Positions 25,243 through 34,239 are shown, counted from the stretch's first letter. The stretch is DNA of 64,000 nucleotides from Bacillus pumilus (GCA_001938995.1 MKZN01000013.1:1-64000); one strand, 5' to 3'. Program-made: numbers and translations. The notes: generated from the sequence alone by a model not told the origin.

Positions 25243-25622
25243 AATGATCTCACCTTTAATTTAGCACCTCCGGCTGTCAATGATGGTTCAATGAAGGCAG
25301 CAAGAAGGGCGTACACATTAGGCTTGCCTTTCACTTGATCAGCTGCCTTCGCATATGAATAATCGCCCATTTTTTCAGACGTGACGCCTTTGATCATCGA
25401 TTCATCATCATTCAGCAGAGCAAAATACTGCGCCATTTTTAATACGGCGATTCTTGCCTTTTCAGGGATGGGCTGATATTTTTCGTTCGTAAAGTCGTGA
25501 CCTACGATCTGAAATACCGCCGCTTCTGCTTCCACAATATCTGCTGTCAGTCTCTCTACCGTTCGATTCTTCACACGTTCAAATACAGAATAGGCTTGCA
25601 CTTCTTCAGCAGTAATGATCAT
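25239..25622 (-). CDS. YqbG-like head-tail connector (DUF3199)
   Basis: A 127-residue mainly helical protein; MIITAEEVQAYSVFERVKNR and KARIAVLKMAQYFALLNDDE fit YqbG of skin, an adaptor that follows the capsid gene. The start is ATG 25622 and it overlaps xkdH. Confidence 0.82.
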   Translation of the reverse strand: MIITAEEVQAYSVFERVKNRTVERLTADIVEAEAAVFQIVGHDFTNEKYQPIPEKARIAVLKMAQYFALLNDDESMIKGVTSEKMGDYSYAKAADQVKGKPNVYALLAAFIEPSLTAGGAKLKVRSL

Positions 25623-25635
25623 GACTTGCCGTCAC

Positions 25636-26559
25636 CTACTCTTTCACTCTCGTTACTTTTGCTACAGCATCCTCTTCCTCAAATTTGCTGTCGAGCTTTG
25701 CTGTCAGGACAATAATAAACTTACGTCTGCGAATATCTTTTTCTACTTCAATCCGAATATGACGAGAGAAACCTACGATAATGTTTTTAGGGTGTGTCAG
25801 TAAGATATCTGATACGTCTGTGCCTGCTTCTTCATACGGCTGCAAATTAGCGATTCCTTTGATCGGGACGCCAAATGCTGAAGATAGTCCACCTTGAATC
25901 GCCGCATCTCCTAGGCCTGTTTGACGATTTGCTACTTGATCTTTCCACTCGACCTCTAGACTAGGCGATGTGTAGAAACGGAAATCTTGCGGTACACGCA
26001 AATACTTTGATGGCATGGCTTTATAAGCCTGTTTGAACAATTGACGGCTCACTTCTTCTCCATTTGCATCAACAAGATGAGACACAGCTTGTTTTCTCAC
26101 GCCATCCATTTGTGCCAAAAATGAATCGGATGATGTTGTATCCCCATTGACGATCAGTTCTTCAATATCCACCGCTGCTCGTTCTGCCAGCATTTGCATT
26201 ATGGTTTGCTGAATTCCGTCTTTTTCTATATTGTTTTCGATGCTGTCGTAGGTCATATGGATCTCTGCAATGACTTCTTTTGCATTAAGCTGGACAGTGC
26301 TTGTCGTTGGAACGACACGGTCACTTGTGCCAAGTGCCTTTCCTTCTTCTGCCGGGCGCAAAATACGCTGACCGAAGCCGATTTTTTCGATTTTTTGCGA
26401 ATCGCTTTCCATTGGAATGATACGTGCATCATTTAAAATAGTTGGTGTATTTTGCATCATCCGAATAAACGTGTTGGATTGGGTGGCGTTCATGAGACCG
26501 CCGGTTTTTAAGCTGTCCAATGTCATTTCAGCTTTACGAATCAACTCTTGATTTCTCAC
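25636..26559 (-). CDS. xkdG: Major capsid protein XkdG
   Basis: A 307-residue capsid protein. Conserved segments are [53 protein letters not shown] and the C-terminal [20 protein letters not shown]. The HK97-type fold is inferred for XkdG/YqbE. The likely start is GTG 26559 with AAGGAGGAAAAAGT before it. It lies directly downstream of the XkdF protease gene. Confidence 0.92.
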   Translation of the reverse strand: MRNQELIRKAEMTLDSLKTGGLMNATQSNTFIRMMQNTPTILNDARIIPMESDSQKIEKIGFGQRILRPAEEGKALGTSDRVVPTTSTVQLNAKEVIAEIHMTYDSIENNIEKDGIQQTIMQMLAERAAVDIEELIVNGDTTSSDSFLAQMDGVRKQAVSHLVDANGEEVSRQLFKQAYKAMPSKYLRVPQDFRFYTSPSLEVEWKDQVANRQTGLGDAAIQGGLSSAFGVPIKGIANLQPYEEAGTDVSDILLTHPKNIIVGFSRHIRIEVEKDIRRRKFIIVLTAKLDSKFEEEDAVAKVTRVKE

Positions 26560-26581
26560 ACTTTTTCCTCCTTATTTAGGC

Positions 26582-27667
26582 TTATAGTAAGCCATCCCAT
26601 ACGGGCTTTGAGCTGTCATTTTGTGTATCGTGGATTGTTTGTTTTGAAAGACCTCTTGCTTTCTCTAGCTTGTGAATGCGCTCAGAAATTGGCAATAGCT
26701 GCTCCTCTAGCACATGCTGAATCGCGAAGGTTTCTCTGCTAGCTGATGTCTCTAATGAAGATAACTGGTCACGAATTGGAGCAACTAGTTGCTCCAGTAC
26801 TTTTTGGACTGGTTCTTCACTTGTTTGTTCTTCTTCCTGTTTTCCTGCTTGCTGTAAGACGTTCTCTATCGCCAGCTTTGCTTTTTCTAGTTCACGTACT
26901 TGATCAGTCGTCAATGCATCGTCAAGCTTCTGGATGGAGGCTGGCCTTTCTCCAATCGCTTGAAGAACATGATCTGTTTTCAACACTTCTTGAGCAATTG
27001 GAATCAATTGTTCAAGTGCTGCTCTTACGCTAGACTCATCGCCATCATTTATTTGTAATGTTTCCAGCAAACGGTCTAATGCGCTCCAAAATGGTTGTGA
27101 CATGTCTGCACCTTCCTCTTTCAAAAAGAAATGTTTCAGCAAAGAAAAAAGCCCCTTCTCATTTGTTCCTTGAGATAGAAGCTGATCCTGTTCCTCGATC
27201 GCGATGATGTCCGCCGTCCCTGCCATTGAATAGCCTGTAATATGACCTTGCTGAATTTGCTCCCAAATCTCTTGAGATGCTTTGGTCACAAGTACCCAAG
27301 ATCCTTTTTGAATCAGCTCTCCGCCTACTTCAAATTCAGCTGGAGCGATATAGGATTCAACGACTTCGCCAACACCATTTTGAAAATCATGTTGCTTGTC
27401 AATGTGACGTGCGTCTTTCATAAATCCGTGTGCCGCTCTTTCAATTTCCTTGGCGGACATATAGTCTTGATGGGCATCTGGTGTATTCGGTTCATACACA
27501 ACACCATACACAAGACGATGAGCATCCTCTGCCTTTGTTAGGACACTCACTTCCTTTTGAAAGTCAGGCTGCCTTTTTGCCTTCATCAAAAAGAATTTTT
27601 TTTGGTTTGCCGCCCTGTCTACATACGAGACATGCGTAATTTTTGCGTTCCTCAATTCTCTTGGCAT
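26582..27667 (-). CDS. xkdF: XkdF-type prohead protease/scaffold
   Basis: The 361 residues comprise an N-terminal XkdF protease domain (LRNAKITHVSYVDRAANQKK, LVYGVVYEPNTPDAHQDYM) and a long acidic coiled coil in the C-terminal 180 residues (LEKAKLAIENVLQQAGKQEE) that fits a scaffold role. The start is ATG 27667 behind AAGGGGGTGAACAG; an in-frame ORF to 27745 overlaps the portal gene and is rejected. Confidence 0.88.
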   Translation of the reverse strand: MPRELRNAKITHVSYVDRAANQKKFFLMKAKRQPDFQKEVSVLTKAEDAHRLVYGVVYEPNTPDAHQDYMSAKEIERAAHGFMKDARHIDKQHDFQNGVGEVVESYIAPAEFEVGGELIQKGSWVLVTKASQEIWEQIQQGHITGYSMAGTADIIAIEEQDQLLSQGTNEKGLFSLLKHFFLKEEGADMSQPFWSALDRLLETLQINDGDESSVRAALEQLIPIAQEVLKTDHVLQAIGERPASIQKLDDALTTDQVRELEKAKLAIENVLQQAGKQEEEQTSEEPVQKVLEQLVAPIRDQLSSLETSASRETFAIQHVLEEQLLPISERIHKLEKARGLSKQTIHDTQNDSSKPVWDGLL

Positions 27668-27671
27668 CTGT

Positions 27672-29162
27672 TCACCCCCTTTCATTAAGCTGATGTGTTT
27701 GAGGTTCTTTTTCTTGCTCATTCGGCTTTGCTTGAGATGATTCATCAGCGGCTTTCATGCCGCTTTGTAAAGGCCGGTGATATTGCTCCTCAGGCCATTC
27801 TTCTAATGTTTTCCCAAGAATACGTCCCGCCAGATCTCGCAAATCGTTTGGCGACACTGCCCCAGCCTGAATAAATGGCGTAAGGACCTTGGCGATCTCT
27901 AGGGGGTCTCTAAAGTCAGGACCATTTAACAGAAGGCGAACATGCCAGATATCAAGATCTGGCAGGAAAAGTGTGTTGAGTTTCCCTGTAATGAGGTGCC
28001 GCTCAGGCTGAAATACCTGTTCCTCTGTTGTTTTACGCGCGGTATCTGCTGTGGCTTTGTTATAATCTTGTGACTCGCCTGTATAAATTGGTGGTAGGCG
28101 AAAAGCGGAGCGGATTTTATTCCTTGTTTTTTCATCGTATTCTAAAAAGAGTGCATCCTCTTGCAAAATCTCCGCTAAGGATTTAAAGTTCACTTTGACA
28201 TTTGATACATCTTCTTCACCTGTTAACCCTTTTTCAGTCGGAAGACCTTCTACTTCAAGCAATAAAAATTTATGTGCGTGATCAGATCCTTCAATATCGT
28301 CCATATAATCCTGAAGCTGCTGGTAGGATGCCTCTGAGAGCATTCCATTTTCCACAATAATGGCGCCGGGTACATGTCGCCCTTGCTTAAAATATAAATA
28401 ATTCAGCTCTTCCGCTTTACGTGCTCCGTACATATTGACAATATTGCCAATCCAGCGGGGAACGCCGTATGTTCCGCTGCCGATTTTAAAATGGACGACC
28501 TCTGTTGCTCTGAGTGGTTCCGGGGTGGCATCATCGTACATTCCTGTTTCACAATTTAAGATCCGCGGATCCCCATATTCTTTGAAAAAGACTTTCTTTT
28601 CGTTGATCACTTGCACATATTTACGGAATCGTTTTTTTCGATCCATCGTTTTTATGTCGCCGTTTTCGGTGTACCGGAAAGTGACGTCTACAGGCTCACT
28701 GAGCTTACAAATACGGATATGGAGTGCATCTAAGTACTCAGCTCCTGCTGGTTTTCCTTGTCCATCTCGTAAGACCTCTAAAAAACCATTTCCTGTTTTT
28801 TCTCGGTCTTCTAAGACATATCCAAAAATCACATCAGCAGACTCATCGTAGTTCATGTACTTTGTAAACTCTTCGAGCCTTGTCCATTCCTGCTCTGCTA
28901 TTTTCTTTTTTACTGGAGAAACACTTTCAGCATTATAGTCAAATGCGTATTCGACTCCAAACCCAAAGCCTAAAATATTTGTTGTATACGCATCAATACA
29001 CTGCTGGAGAATGGTCGAATATTCTGCCATGCTTTTTAATTCACCAATATGGTACGGCGGGGGAACAATGTCATCTTTTTCATATGAAAATTCATCCTCA
29101 TACATTTGTTTTGTATGATCAGACATACTGGCTTTCATAATCGTTGCTTTGACTTGATTCAT
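27672..29162 (-). CDS. xkdE: Portal protein XkdE
   Basis: A 496-residue PBSX-type portal protein with [40 protein letters not shown] and [20 protein letters not shown]. It forms the DNA gate of the head and the motor's docking ring. It overlaps the xtmB stop by 4 bp and lies 4 bp before xkdF. Confidence 0.94.
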   Translation of the reverse strand: MNQVKATIMKASMSDHTKQMYEDEFSYEKDDIVPPPYHIGELKSMAEYSTILQQCIDAYTTNILGFGFGVEYAFDYNAESVSPVKKKIAEQEWTRLEEFTKYMNYDESADVIFGYVLEDREKTGNGFLEVLRDGQGKPAGAEYLDALHIRICKLSEPVDVTFRYTENGDIKTMDRKKRFRKYVQVINEKKVFFKEYGDPRILNCETGMYDDATPEPLRATEVVHFKIGSGTYGVPRWIGNIVNMYGARKAEELNYLYFKQGRHVPGAIIVENGMLSEASYQQLQDYMDDIEGSDHAHKFLLLEVEGLPTEKGLTGEEDVSNVKVNFKSLAEILQEDALFLEYDEKTRNKIRSAFRLPPIYTGESQDYNKATADTARKTTEEQVFQPERHLITGKLNTLFLPDLDIWHVRLLLNGPDFRDPLEIAKVLTPFIQAGAVSPNDLRDLAGRILGKTLEEWPEEQYHRPLQSGMKAADESSQAKPNEQEKEPQTHQLNERG

Positions 29163-30472
29163 TGTATGGACCTCCTCTCTCTGTTTGGACGAACGCGCTC
29201 TGAAGCGGTCTCCTTTAAATCCGTCACTTCATAATCATCTAGTGCATACCAAATCGCCGATAATGTGTGCGGATCAATCTGAAATTCATCTTCTTGCAGG
29301 CGTCCGTCTTTGTCCGCCCGATAGGTGAGCGATTGAAGTTCATAGATCGTATATGGACAGGCATCAGAACAAATGATTTTCTTAAACCGCTTGATCTTTT
29401 TTGTATATTGCAAGCGTGAGCCTTGGAACTTATGGGCAGCGACCATTTGAAATCCATTCTGCCGAAAATAGTGAATCGTTTTAGGCTCTGCTGCGTCTGC
29501 CTTGATCAGTTCCTTTGACTCAATAAACTCTTTCAGATCGACAGCTGTTTTATCATCGGTTTTGCCGCGATCGTAATATTCCCAATAAATATAGAGATAT
29601 TTTTGCTTATGATCGACGGCTAAACGAACTAAAGCATTGTACGATTCGATAAATCCGAAATCCATGCCTGCCCGTTTGAGCGGTCTTTGAATCTGCTGAA
29701 TTGCTTCTATTACTTCAGAGTGGGCTCTCACCTCAAATTGTGGAAAAACCCTTGTGCCATTGATCCCGAAATGACCTTTTCTCGCAATTCGATATAGATC
29801 CGGGTCATATTCTTTTAGTTCATCCAGTTGATGGACATAGCTTTTAGGCAAGAATAGGTTATCTTCTGCCGTCGAGTGATGATAGTACGTATCCTTTATG
29901 ACAATTGTTCGCTGTTTGTATAATGTCTCGTCATCAAGGACAAATCGCTTCAGCTGTTCATCTCGAAAGAAATGTCTGTATGTCCAATTATCCTGACCAA
30001 CAGGGTTGGTTGATAGCATCATATAAAGTCGTAATGATGGGTGGCGCAGTCTTCCAAGGAGTTCTTTAAAGCCTTCATAAGAAACCTCCGAACACTCTTC
30101 AATCCAAATGATTGAGATATTGTTGATGGACTTCAGTTTCTCAGGCTTGTCTAATCCTTTGAATAAAATGCTACTGCCGTTTCGAAAAGTCAGGGCAAGC
30201 GGTGAACTGCGGCATTTCACAAAATGCTCAATACCAAGGTCGCTGACAATCTCTTGTAAAAGAGAAAATGTCGACTCTCGGTGCGTATCATATACCTCGC
30301 GAATGACAAGTGCTGTCCTTTTTTCCTCAAGTAGCTTTAAAATCAGTTTCAACGCAATGTGATAGCTTTTGGAAGACCCATAACCGCCGACTAAAAATTG
30401 AAATTTTTGATGCCAATCAAAGAGAAAGTCTTCAAAGTGAGGATTGACTTCTTTTTCAATGACGGGCGTCAT
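29159..30472 (-). CDS. xtmB: Terminase large subunit XtmB
   Basis: A 437-residue packaging ATPase/nuclease. The Walker A-like [15 protein letters not shown] is near residue 30, Walker [11 protein letters not shown] near 120, SSTNP-type motif LSTNPVG near 155, and nuclease-domain start [15 protein letters not shown] near 265. It drives DNA into proheads. ATG overlaps the xtmA stop by 4 bp. Confidence 0.95.
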   Translation of the reverse strand: MTPVIEKEVNPHFEDFLFDWHQKFQFLVGGYGSSKSYHIALKLILKLLEEKRTALVIREVYDTHRESTFSLLQEIVSDLGIEHFVKCRSSPLALTFRNGSSILFKGLDKPEKLKSINNISIIWIEECSEVSYEGFKELLGRLRHPSLRLYMMLSTNPVGQDNWTYRHFFRDEQLKRFVLDDETLYKQRTIVIKDTYYHHSTAEDNLFLPKSYVHQLDELKEYDPDLYRIARKGHFGINGTRVFPQFEVRAHSEVIEAIQQIQRPLKRAGMDFGFIESYNALVRLAVDHKQKYLYIYWEYYDRGKTDDKTAVDLKEFIESKELIKADAAEPKTIHYFRQNGFQMVAAHKFQGSRLQYTKKIKRFKKIICSDACPYTIYELQSLTYRADKDGRLQEDEFQIDPHTLSAIWYALDDYEVTDLKETASERVRPNRERRSIQ

Positions 30473-31116
30473 GTGTCTTCCTCTTTTCGTTTAATCATAA
30501 TGTGGAGATCTTCCTCTTTTTCTTCACGGACTGCTTTTTTTGTTTTTTCTATAGTCAGTTCAATTTGTTTCAGCCTCAATCTGCGTTCATCCTTCGCATG
30601 TGCAAGTTCTTCAAACTGTTTAATAAGACGCCTAAGCTCTCCCATCGCACGCGATTGGGCATTTAAAAAAGTCGCATGTCGATCCCATGAAAATTGAAAG
30701 GTAAATTCCTCCTCCCCCCTTACTGATTCTGGCTGAATCTCTTCTCCTGTGTCTTCTTCCAGCGCTGAAGCCATATATGTCGCTTTTTTCAATTCTTTGA
30801 TCATTTCATCCTGATCCGCTACGAACATAATCCGCTGCGCTCGAATGATCGCTGCGTATTGAATTTGAATTTGATCCCAGATTAAATCTAATGATGTACG
30901 TCCGCCCATTTTCTCCATGATTTCAATCGTTTCATCCGAAAGAAATTGATTGAAGATGGCATGCGCTTGATTGGATGGAGTCTTTCTTCTTTCCCATCCA
31001 TAGCGCCTTTTCCATGATTTGACGGTATGAATCGAGACGTTGTATTGATCAGCTAGTTGCTGATACGTCATCCCTTTCATATAATCCTGCTCTGCATAAA
31101 TCCGTTTATCTTTCAT
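30469..31116 (-). CDS. xtmA: Terminase small subunit XtmA
   Basis: A 215-residue DNA-binding subunit. The N-terminus has a helix-turn-helix ([20 protein letters not shown]), followed by helical coil segments ([20 protein letters not shown]). XtmA of PBSX is somewhat longer. It is the first gene of the late operon, with GGTGA 6 nt before ATG. Confidence 0.92.
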   Translation of the reverse strand: MKDKRIYAEQDYMKGMTYQQLADQYNVSIHTVKSWKRRYGWERRKTPSNQAHAIFNQFLSDETIEIMEKMGGRTSLDLIWDQIQIQYAAIIRAQRIMFVADQDEMIKELKKATYMASALEEDTGEEIQPESVRGEEEFTFQFSWDRHATFLNAQSRAMGELRRLIKQFEELAHAKDERRLRLKQIELTIEKTKKAVREEKEEDLHIMIKRKEEDT

Positions 31117-31128
31117 TTACATTCACCT

Positions 31129-31257
31129 GCCGCCTCCTTTAAGTTCGATTGATTTGTTGAGAAGAATCATTTGTGTAGGATCAGCAAACATTTGTTTGGT
31201 CTGTCTAACTATAGGTGGCAACTGTAAGACAAACATCAATTGATTTATTTTCTACAG
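31129..31257 (-). promoter_or_regulatory. Presumed late-operon promoter region upstream of xtmA
   Basis: The xpf-xtmA gap contains CAAACA-TT-TGTTTG (31185-31198) and ATCAATTGAT. No sigma-A promoter is clear. In PBSX an Xpf-dependent promoter lies here, so I infer the same. A transcription start is not visible. Confidence 0.45.
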
Positions 31258-31289
31258 AAAAAAACGCCTATTCAGCTACTTCGAATAGG
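31258..31289 (-). terminator. Terminator overlapping the 3' end of xpf
   Basis: Minus strand: GCCTATTC / GAATAGGC stem, then GTTTTTTTC. The last codons of xpf lie in the stem. It separates early and late operons. Confidence 0.85.
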
Positions 31290-31786
31290 CATTCTTCTAC
31301 TTTCTTAGACATTTTTGTTCGAGCTCTTTCCATGTGCTTTTGCACAGTTCCTTTCTTTACATCTAGGGTCATGGCAATCTCACTAAATGAAAGTCCCTGT
31401 GTTGTGTGCATATAGAATACGTCCTTTTCTCGATCTGTTAAAACGGACAAGGCTTCGTCAATTCTTTTTTTGTCCTGTTCACTTATCTTTCTTTCTTTTT
31501 CCTGAATGAGGGCATATTCATGTGATAATGCTTCTAGTACTTCTGGGTCGGCAAGCATGGTGCGCTGATAGACAGAACGCCTGTCTAATCCTCTGCGTGC
31601 CCCTGGCTGTCTGCCAATTTGAAGCCATTCCACTACGTATTCTAGATCACTTACCATACTAGCGATAATTTTTTTATCATGCTTGTCTTGATCTGTCAGT
31701 TGCTTGTCCTCTTTTTCACGAAGCGGTTCGTATCGTTTTCTTGCGTCCTTTAGTGCTCGTTTGTATTCTATTAGTAAATCATGCAT
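31268..31786 (-). CDS. xpf: Xpf, PBSX positive control (sigma-like) factor
   Basis: A 172-residue protein. The C-terminal part is a sigma region 4-like helix-turn-helix (VLTDREKDVFYMHTTQGLSF then EIAMTLDVKKGTVQKHMERA). The N-terminal half is a charged coil. Xpf directs RNA polymerase to the late promoter in PBSX. The start is ATG 31786 behind AAAGGAGAGATCACAC; the longer frame to 31828 runs into a terminator. Two terminators flank it, so expression is likely gated. Confidence 0.93.
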   Translation of the reverse strand: MHDLLIEYKRALKDARKRYEPLREKEDKQLTDQDKHDKKIIASMVSDLEYVVEWLQIGRQPGARRGLDRRSVYQRTMLADPEVLEALSHEYALIQEKERKISEQDKKRIDEALSVLTDREKDVFYMHTTQGLSFSEIAMTLDVKKGTVQKHMERARTKMSKKVEECLFEVAE

Positions 31787-31810
31787 GTGTGATCTCTCCT
31801 TTTTTATGAA

Positions 31811-31864
31811 CAAAAAAACGGACACCAATCAGTCCCGAATAAAAAGGGGCTTGATCAGTGTCCG
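31811..31864 (-). terminator. Strong terminator between xtrA and xpf
   Basis: Minus strand: CGGACACTGATCA and TGATTGGTGTCCG form a long stem closed by AGCCCC-type and GGGAC pairs, then TTTTTTTG. It ends 25 bp before the xpf start, so xpf must be read through it or have a promoter inside. Confidence 0.8.
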
Positions 31865-31910
31865 CAGGCTTTCCGTCTTGGACGTATGATGTTGTCTTGT
31901 GTGCTAGTAA

Positions 31911-32114
31911 TTAGATTTTGAAACCTATTTCGTGATCCACTCTTGCAAATTGTCCCTTTGCTGTTTGTATAATGGTTTTCCCGTGTTCAGGCACGTCCAT
32001 CATATAGGCCGTTCCTACAGTTCCATCTAGAACAATCACTTGAATCTTTCCTTCTTCTATTTCACCAACAATTGTGTGATTTTCTTGAATGAATAGTTGT
32101 TTTGGCTCGCTCAT
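31911..32114 (-). CDS. xtrA: XtrA-like phage protein
   Basis: A 67-residue protein (LFIQENHTIVGEIEEGKIQV, EHGKTIIQTAKGQFARVDHE). Length and place between a RusA-like gene and xpf match XtrA/YqaO. ATG follows AAGGAGATCATCAA. Function is unknown. Confidence 0.8.
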   Translation of the reverse strand: MSEPKQLFIQENHTIVGEIEEGKIQVIVLDGTVGTAYMMDVPEHGKTIIQTAKGQFARVDHEIGFKI

Positions 32115-32132
32115 TTGATGATCTCCTTTTTG

Positions 32133-32528
32133 TTATGACCCGCTAAAGTCATCCATTGTATTTAAAATCATTTCAATCCTCGGTCGTATACTATAAAACT
32201 GAGAAACTTTTAATTCGACAACTTGCCCAAGTTTTTCATAAATAATGGAACAAAGTGCTTCCTGGATCTCTTGCAAACTTGGTTGGCATCTGTGTAAGTG
32301 AACAGGGCGCACGAAGCCTTTTTCAGCAAATATACGTTTCTTCTGACAACTGGCGATGTCGAGTGGCATCTTGGAAAACATCCGAATGTCTAGAGAAAGT
32401 GCACCTTGTAATATCTCGGAACATTGTTCTTTCGCGGTTGCTTTCATTCTTTGGATGATTTGATTCTTTGTCAGATCATGCTCTGTATCAACGATAAAAT
32501 GAATGACCATGTTATTGTCTTCCGTCAT
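32133..32528 (-). CDS. RusA-like Holliday junction resolvase homolog, probably inactive
   Basis: A 131-residue protein with the RusA layout: central KRIFAEKGFVRPVHLHRCQP, helix SLQEIQEALCSIIYEKLGQV and C-terminal SQFYSIRPRIEMIL, like YqaN. Where RusA has PDxDN and a DD pair with catalytic Asp residues, this protein has PSLQE and GQ. I see no acidic triad, so resolvase activity is doubtful. ATG overlaps the preceding 34-aa ORF by 17 bp. Confidence 0.68.
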   Translation of the reverse strand: MTEDNNMVIHFIVDTEHDLTKNQIIQRMKATAKEQCSEILQGALSLDIRMFSKMPLDIASCQKKRIFAEKGFVRPVHLHRCQPSLQEIQEALCSIIYEKLGQVVELKVSQFYSIRPRIEMILNTMDDFSGS

Positions 32529-32616
32529 CCTTAGCCCACTGCCTGATGTCCTGCTCCTTTTGACTCGCTTTGAGCAAAAACATCATGAATGCAGCGGCTA
32601 GCTTTAATCGATTCAT
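32512..32616 (-). CDS. Small phage ORF, 34 aa
   Basis: MNRLKLAAAFMMFLLKASQK and a charged end. ATG follows GGGAGAGGAGCAGAGCGAA. It overlaps the RusA-like start by 17 bp, suggesting coupled translation. No family is recognised. Confidence 0.5.
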   Translation of the reverse strand: MNRLKLAAAFMMFLLKASQKEQDIRQWAKDDGRQ

Positions 32617-32690
32617 TTCGCTCTGCTCCTCTCCCTCTTTTTTTCATCAGCAGATTGCGCTGCCATAAGGTCCATGTATGTCTGCTTCTC

Positions 32691-32813
32691 TTACGCTGTA
32701 GCAAAAGCAAAATGCGGTTCGTTTTGATAGATGGTGATCCAGCCGCCAGATTGCACTAAACAAAGCTGCGCTTCTTTACGGGGATCAAATCTCAACTGGT
32801 GTCTCGTCATCAT
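32691..32813 (-). CDS. Small phage ORF, 40 aa
   Basis: MMTRHQLRFDPRKEAQLCLV, then GGWITIYQNEPHFAFATA. ATG follows CAGGAGGGTGCTG, a good ribosome site. It overlaps the preceding 50-aa ORF by 29 bp in another frame. No family is recognised. Confidence 0.55.
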   Translation of the reverse strand: MMTRHQLRFDPRKEAQLCLVQSGGWITIYQNEPHFAFATA

Positions 32814-32937
32814 CAGCACCCTCCTGACCTTCCTCTCTTTCTGTTTGATAACCGCATCGCTTCAGATCATATGACCAATAGCATTTTGGGTATCCAAAAT
32901 CATTGATTTGTGTCACCATTGGATGTTCAATATTCAT
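32785..32937 (-). CDS. YqaI-like small phage protein
   Basis: A 50-residue protein with N-terminal EHPMVTQINDFGYPKCYW, a pattern that resembles short proteins such as YqaI of skin. The acidic end overlaps the next gene. ATG lies after GGAGGGAGAG. It is the first early gene downstream of the divergent promoter. Function is unknown. Confidence 0.58.
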   Translation of the reverse strand: MNIEHPMVTQINDFGYPKCYWSYDLKRCGYQTEREEGQEGADDDETPVEI

Positions 32938-32994
32938 TCTAGTTTTCTCTCCCTCCACATGTATTCAGATGAACCTGCCTCTAAATTACCCTTT

Positions 32995-33270
32995 ATGTGT
33001 AACTCAGAAGCAAAAAAAATCACTTATTCCTTATGTTTCACCACTTCTAATGCTAGAGTAATTCATTTAAAAGCAGTATTGGTTTGTCATTTCAAGTATC
33101 TCATTCAATCTTTTCGTCATTTTTCAAATTTCATTTCTCTAATCATTACTCGATATGTGTAAGTTATATTCATGATGATAATATACACATAAAGGGTAAG
33201 TCAATCATTTTTTATTCTTTTTGTGTATTTATTTATCTTTTCCGTGTAATTCATGATAGAATTTACACAT
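32995..33270. promoter_or_regulatory. Xre operator array
   Basis: The half-site ATGTGTAA or its close variants occur at 32995-33002, 33155-33162, 33182-33190, 33221-33228, 33243-33250 and 33262-33270, in both orientations. GTGTAATTC-6 nt-GAATTTACAC (33244-33268) forms an imperfect palindrome. Apart from one early-gene copy they cluster between the repressor and the early genes, which fits repressor operators. Binding is inferred. Confidence 0.6.
33175..33204 (-). promoter_or_regulatory. Candidate early (lytic) promoter
   Basis: Minus strand: TTGACT, an 18-nt spacer, TATCAT. One operator-like half-site lies inside the spacer and another just downstream, so repressor binding would block it. 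It drives the leftward early genes. Confidence 0.5.
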
Positions 33271-33292
33271 AATAAGAAAAAAGGTGTTTCCA

Positions 33293-33670
33293 ATGGAAAA
33301 TATGACTGGAAAGATTTTAACTGAATTGAGAGAGAAGCATGGATGGAGTAAGTCAACCGTTGCTAAAAAACTCGGATTAAAGGCAATGTCTACCTATGCA
33401 AACTGGGAATATGGACTAAGAAAACCAGACGGTGAGATGATTGTAAAAATCGCTGAACTGTACGGGGTTTCAACAGATTATCTCCTTACAGGGAAAGACA
33501 AAAGCATGGTCGATCATGATCTTGCAAATGATCCTGATTTACAAATTGCGTTTAAAGCTGCCTCCGATTTTTCCGAAGAAGCACGAAGACAAACCATCGA
33601 TTTTATTCACTACATTAAAGAGAAAGAGAAGCAAAAAGGCCGTCAGCCAAAACAGCAAGATGACAAATAG
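33293..33670 (+). CDS. xre: Xre-type phage repressor
   Basis: A 125-residue protein. Residues 5-60 form an HTH_3 domain (LTELREKHGWSKSTVAKKLG, then YANWEYGLRKPDGEMIVKIA), and the C-terminal helical part ends in a basic tail. It would keep the early promoter silent and control its own synthesis. The start is ATG 33293 after AAAAGGTGTTTCCA. It is divergent from the phage operon. No ImmA-type protease gene (xkdA) is adjacent. Confidence 0.9.
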   Translation: MENMTGKILTELREKHGWSKSTVAKKLGLKAMSTYANWEYGLRKPDGEMIVKIAELYGVSTDYLLTGKDKSMVDHDLANDPDLQIAFKAASDFSEEARRQTIDFIHYIKEKEKQKGRQPKQQDDK

Positions 33671-33723
33671 GTTCCGGCTGCACGCATAGTATCTCATGAT
33701 CTCTATTGATAAAGCATCACATT

Positions 33724-33748
33724 GCTGGGTATATGCCCAGCTTTTTTT
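33724..33748 (+). terminator. Terminator of xre
   Basis: GCTGGG / CCCAGC stem with a TATATG loop, followed by seven T. Confidence 0.88.
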
Positions 33749-34084
33749 ATGCCTCTTTTTTCTCCTGAAAAAGAGAATGGTGCTCTTACGTTCTTCCAAA
33801 CAGAAGGTGCTCATGCAGCTGCACAGCCTAAAGAACCAGTCATAGCAAAAGCTCCTATTATGAATAAAGTGATTACTGTGAACCGTACGCTTCCTGTAGG
33901 TTCATCGATCGCTGTCTCTCTTCCAGCAAGCCAAATCTCTGTGACGGGTGCAACTTATGCGATCCAATTAGACCAAACTGCTCCGAATTTCACATGGATT
34001 CGTGCTGTACAACGCGGTTCTGTGACGGTTTCCTACTATAATTCATTGGGTGAGCGTGTCATTAACTATATTACGGTTCGCTAA
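33749..34084 (+). pseudogene. Probable 5'-truncated gene for a secreted protein
   Basis: A 111-codon frame that starts with ATG on the end of the xre terminator and has no ribosome site. Near residue 23 it has TEGAHAAAQ, which looks like a signal peptidase site, but the preceding residues (MPLFSPEKENGALTFFQ) are not a full signal peptide. The rest (NRTLPVGSSIAVSLPASQIS to GERVINYITVR) looks intact and beta-rich. I infer that a deletion near the prophage edge removed the promoter and signal region. It may alternatively be a short host gene expressed another way. Confidence 0.5.
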
Positions 34085-34190
34085 GCTATCCATCTATACA
34101 TATCAAAAGGCGATGACCTATGTTCATCGTCTTTTGGTGATGCTGATTTGAATGCACTTGGACATTCACCAGTGCTTGCCATCGCCCCTC

Positions 34191-34229
34191 ATATATGTTA
34201 ACTTTTAATAATATTAAGTTAACATATAT
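34191..34229 (+). promoter_or_regulatory. BirA operator upstream of bioB
   Basis: ATATATGTTAACTT / AAGTTAACATATAT are perfect 14-bp inverted arms separated by 11 nt, ending 10 bp before bioB. GTTAAC arms at this spacing are the signature of Bacillus biotin repressor (BirA) sites. Confidence 0.85.
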
Positions 34230-34239
34230 AGGGGGGCTT

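Noticed and set aside
26582..27640. Possible CRISPR or tandem DNA repeat from the repetitive appearance of coiled-coil coding
   Set aside because: Repeats are at the amino-acid level (Leu/Glu/Gln) only; no regular DNA repeat or spacer pattern is seen anywhere in the window.
34100..34140. Hairpin CAAAAGGCGATGA / TCATCGTCTTTTG as a strong terminator
   Set aside because: The stem is real but no T run follows it, so direction and function cannot be assigned.
8383..34200. attL/attR direct repeats flanking the prophage
   Set aside because: Comparison by eye of 8023-8382 with 33671-34190 showed no shared repeat long enough to report.
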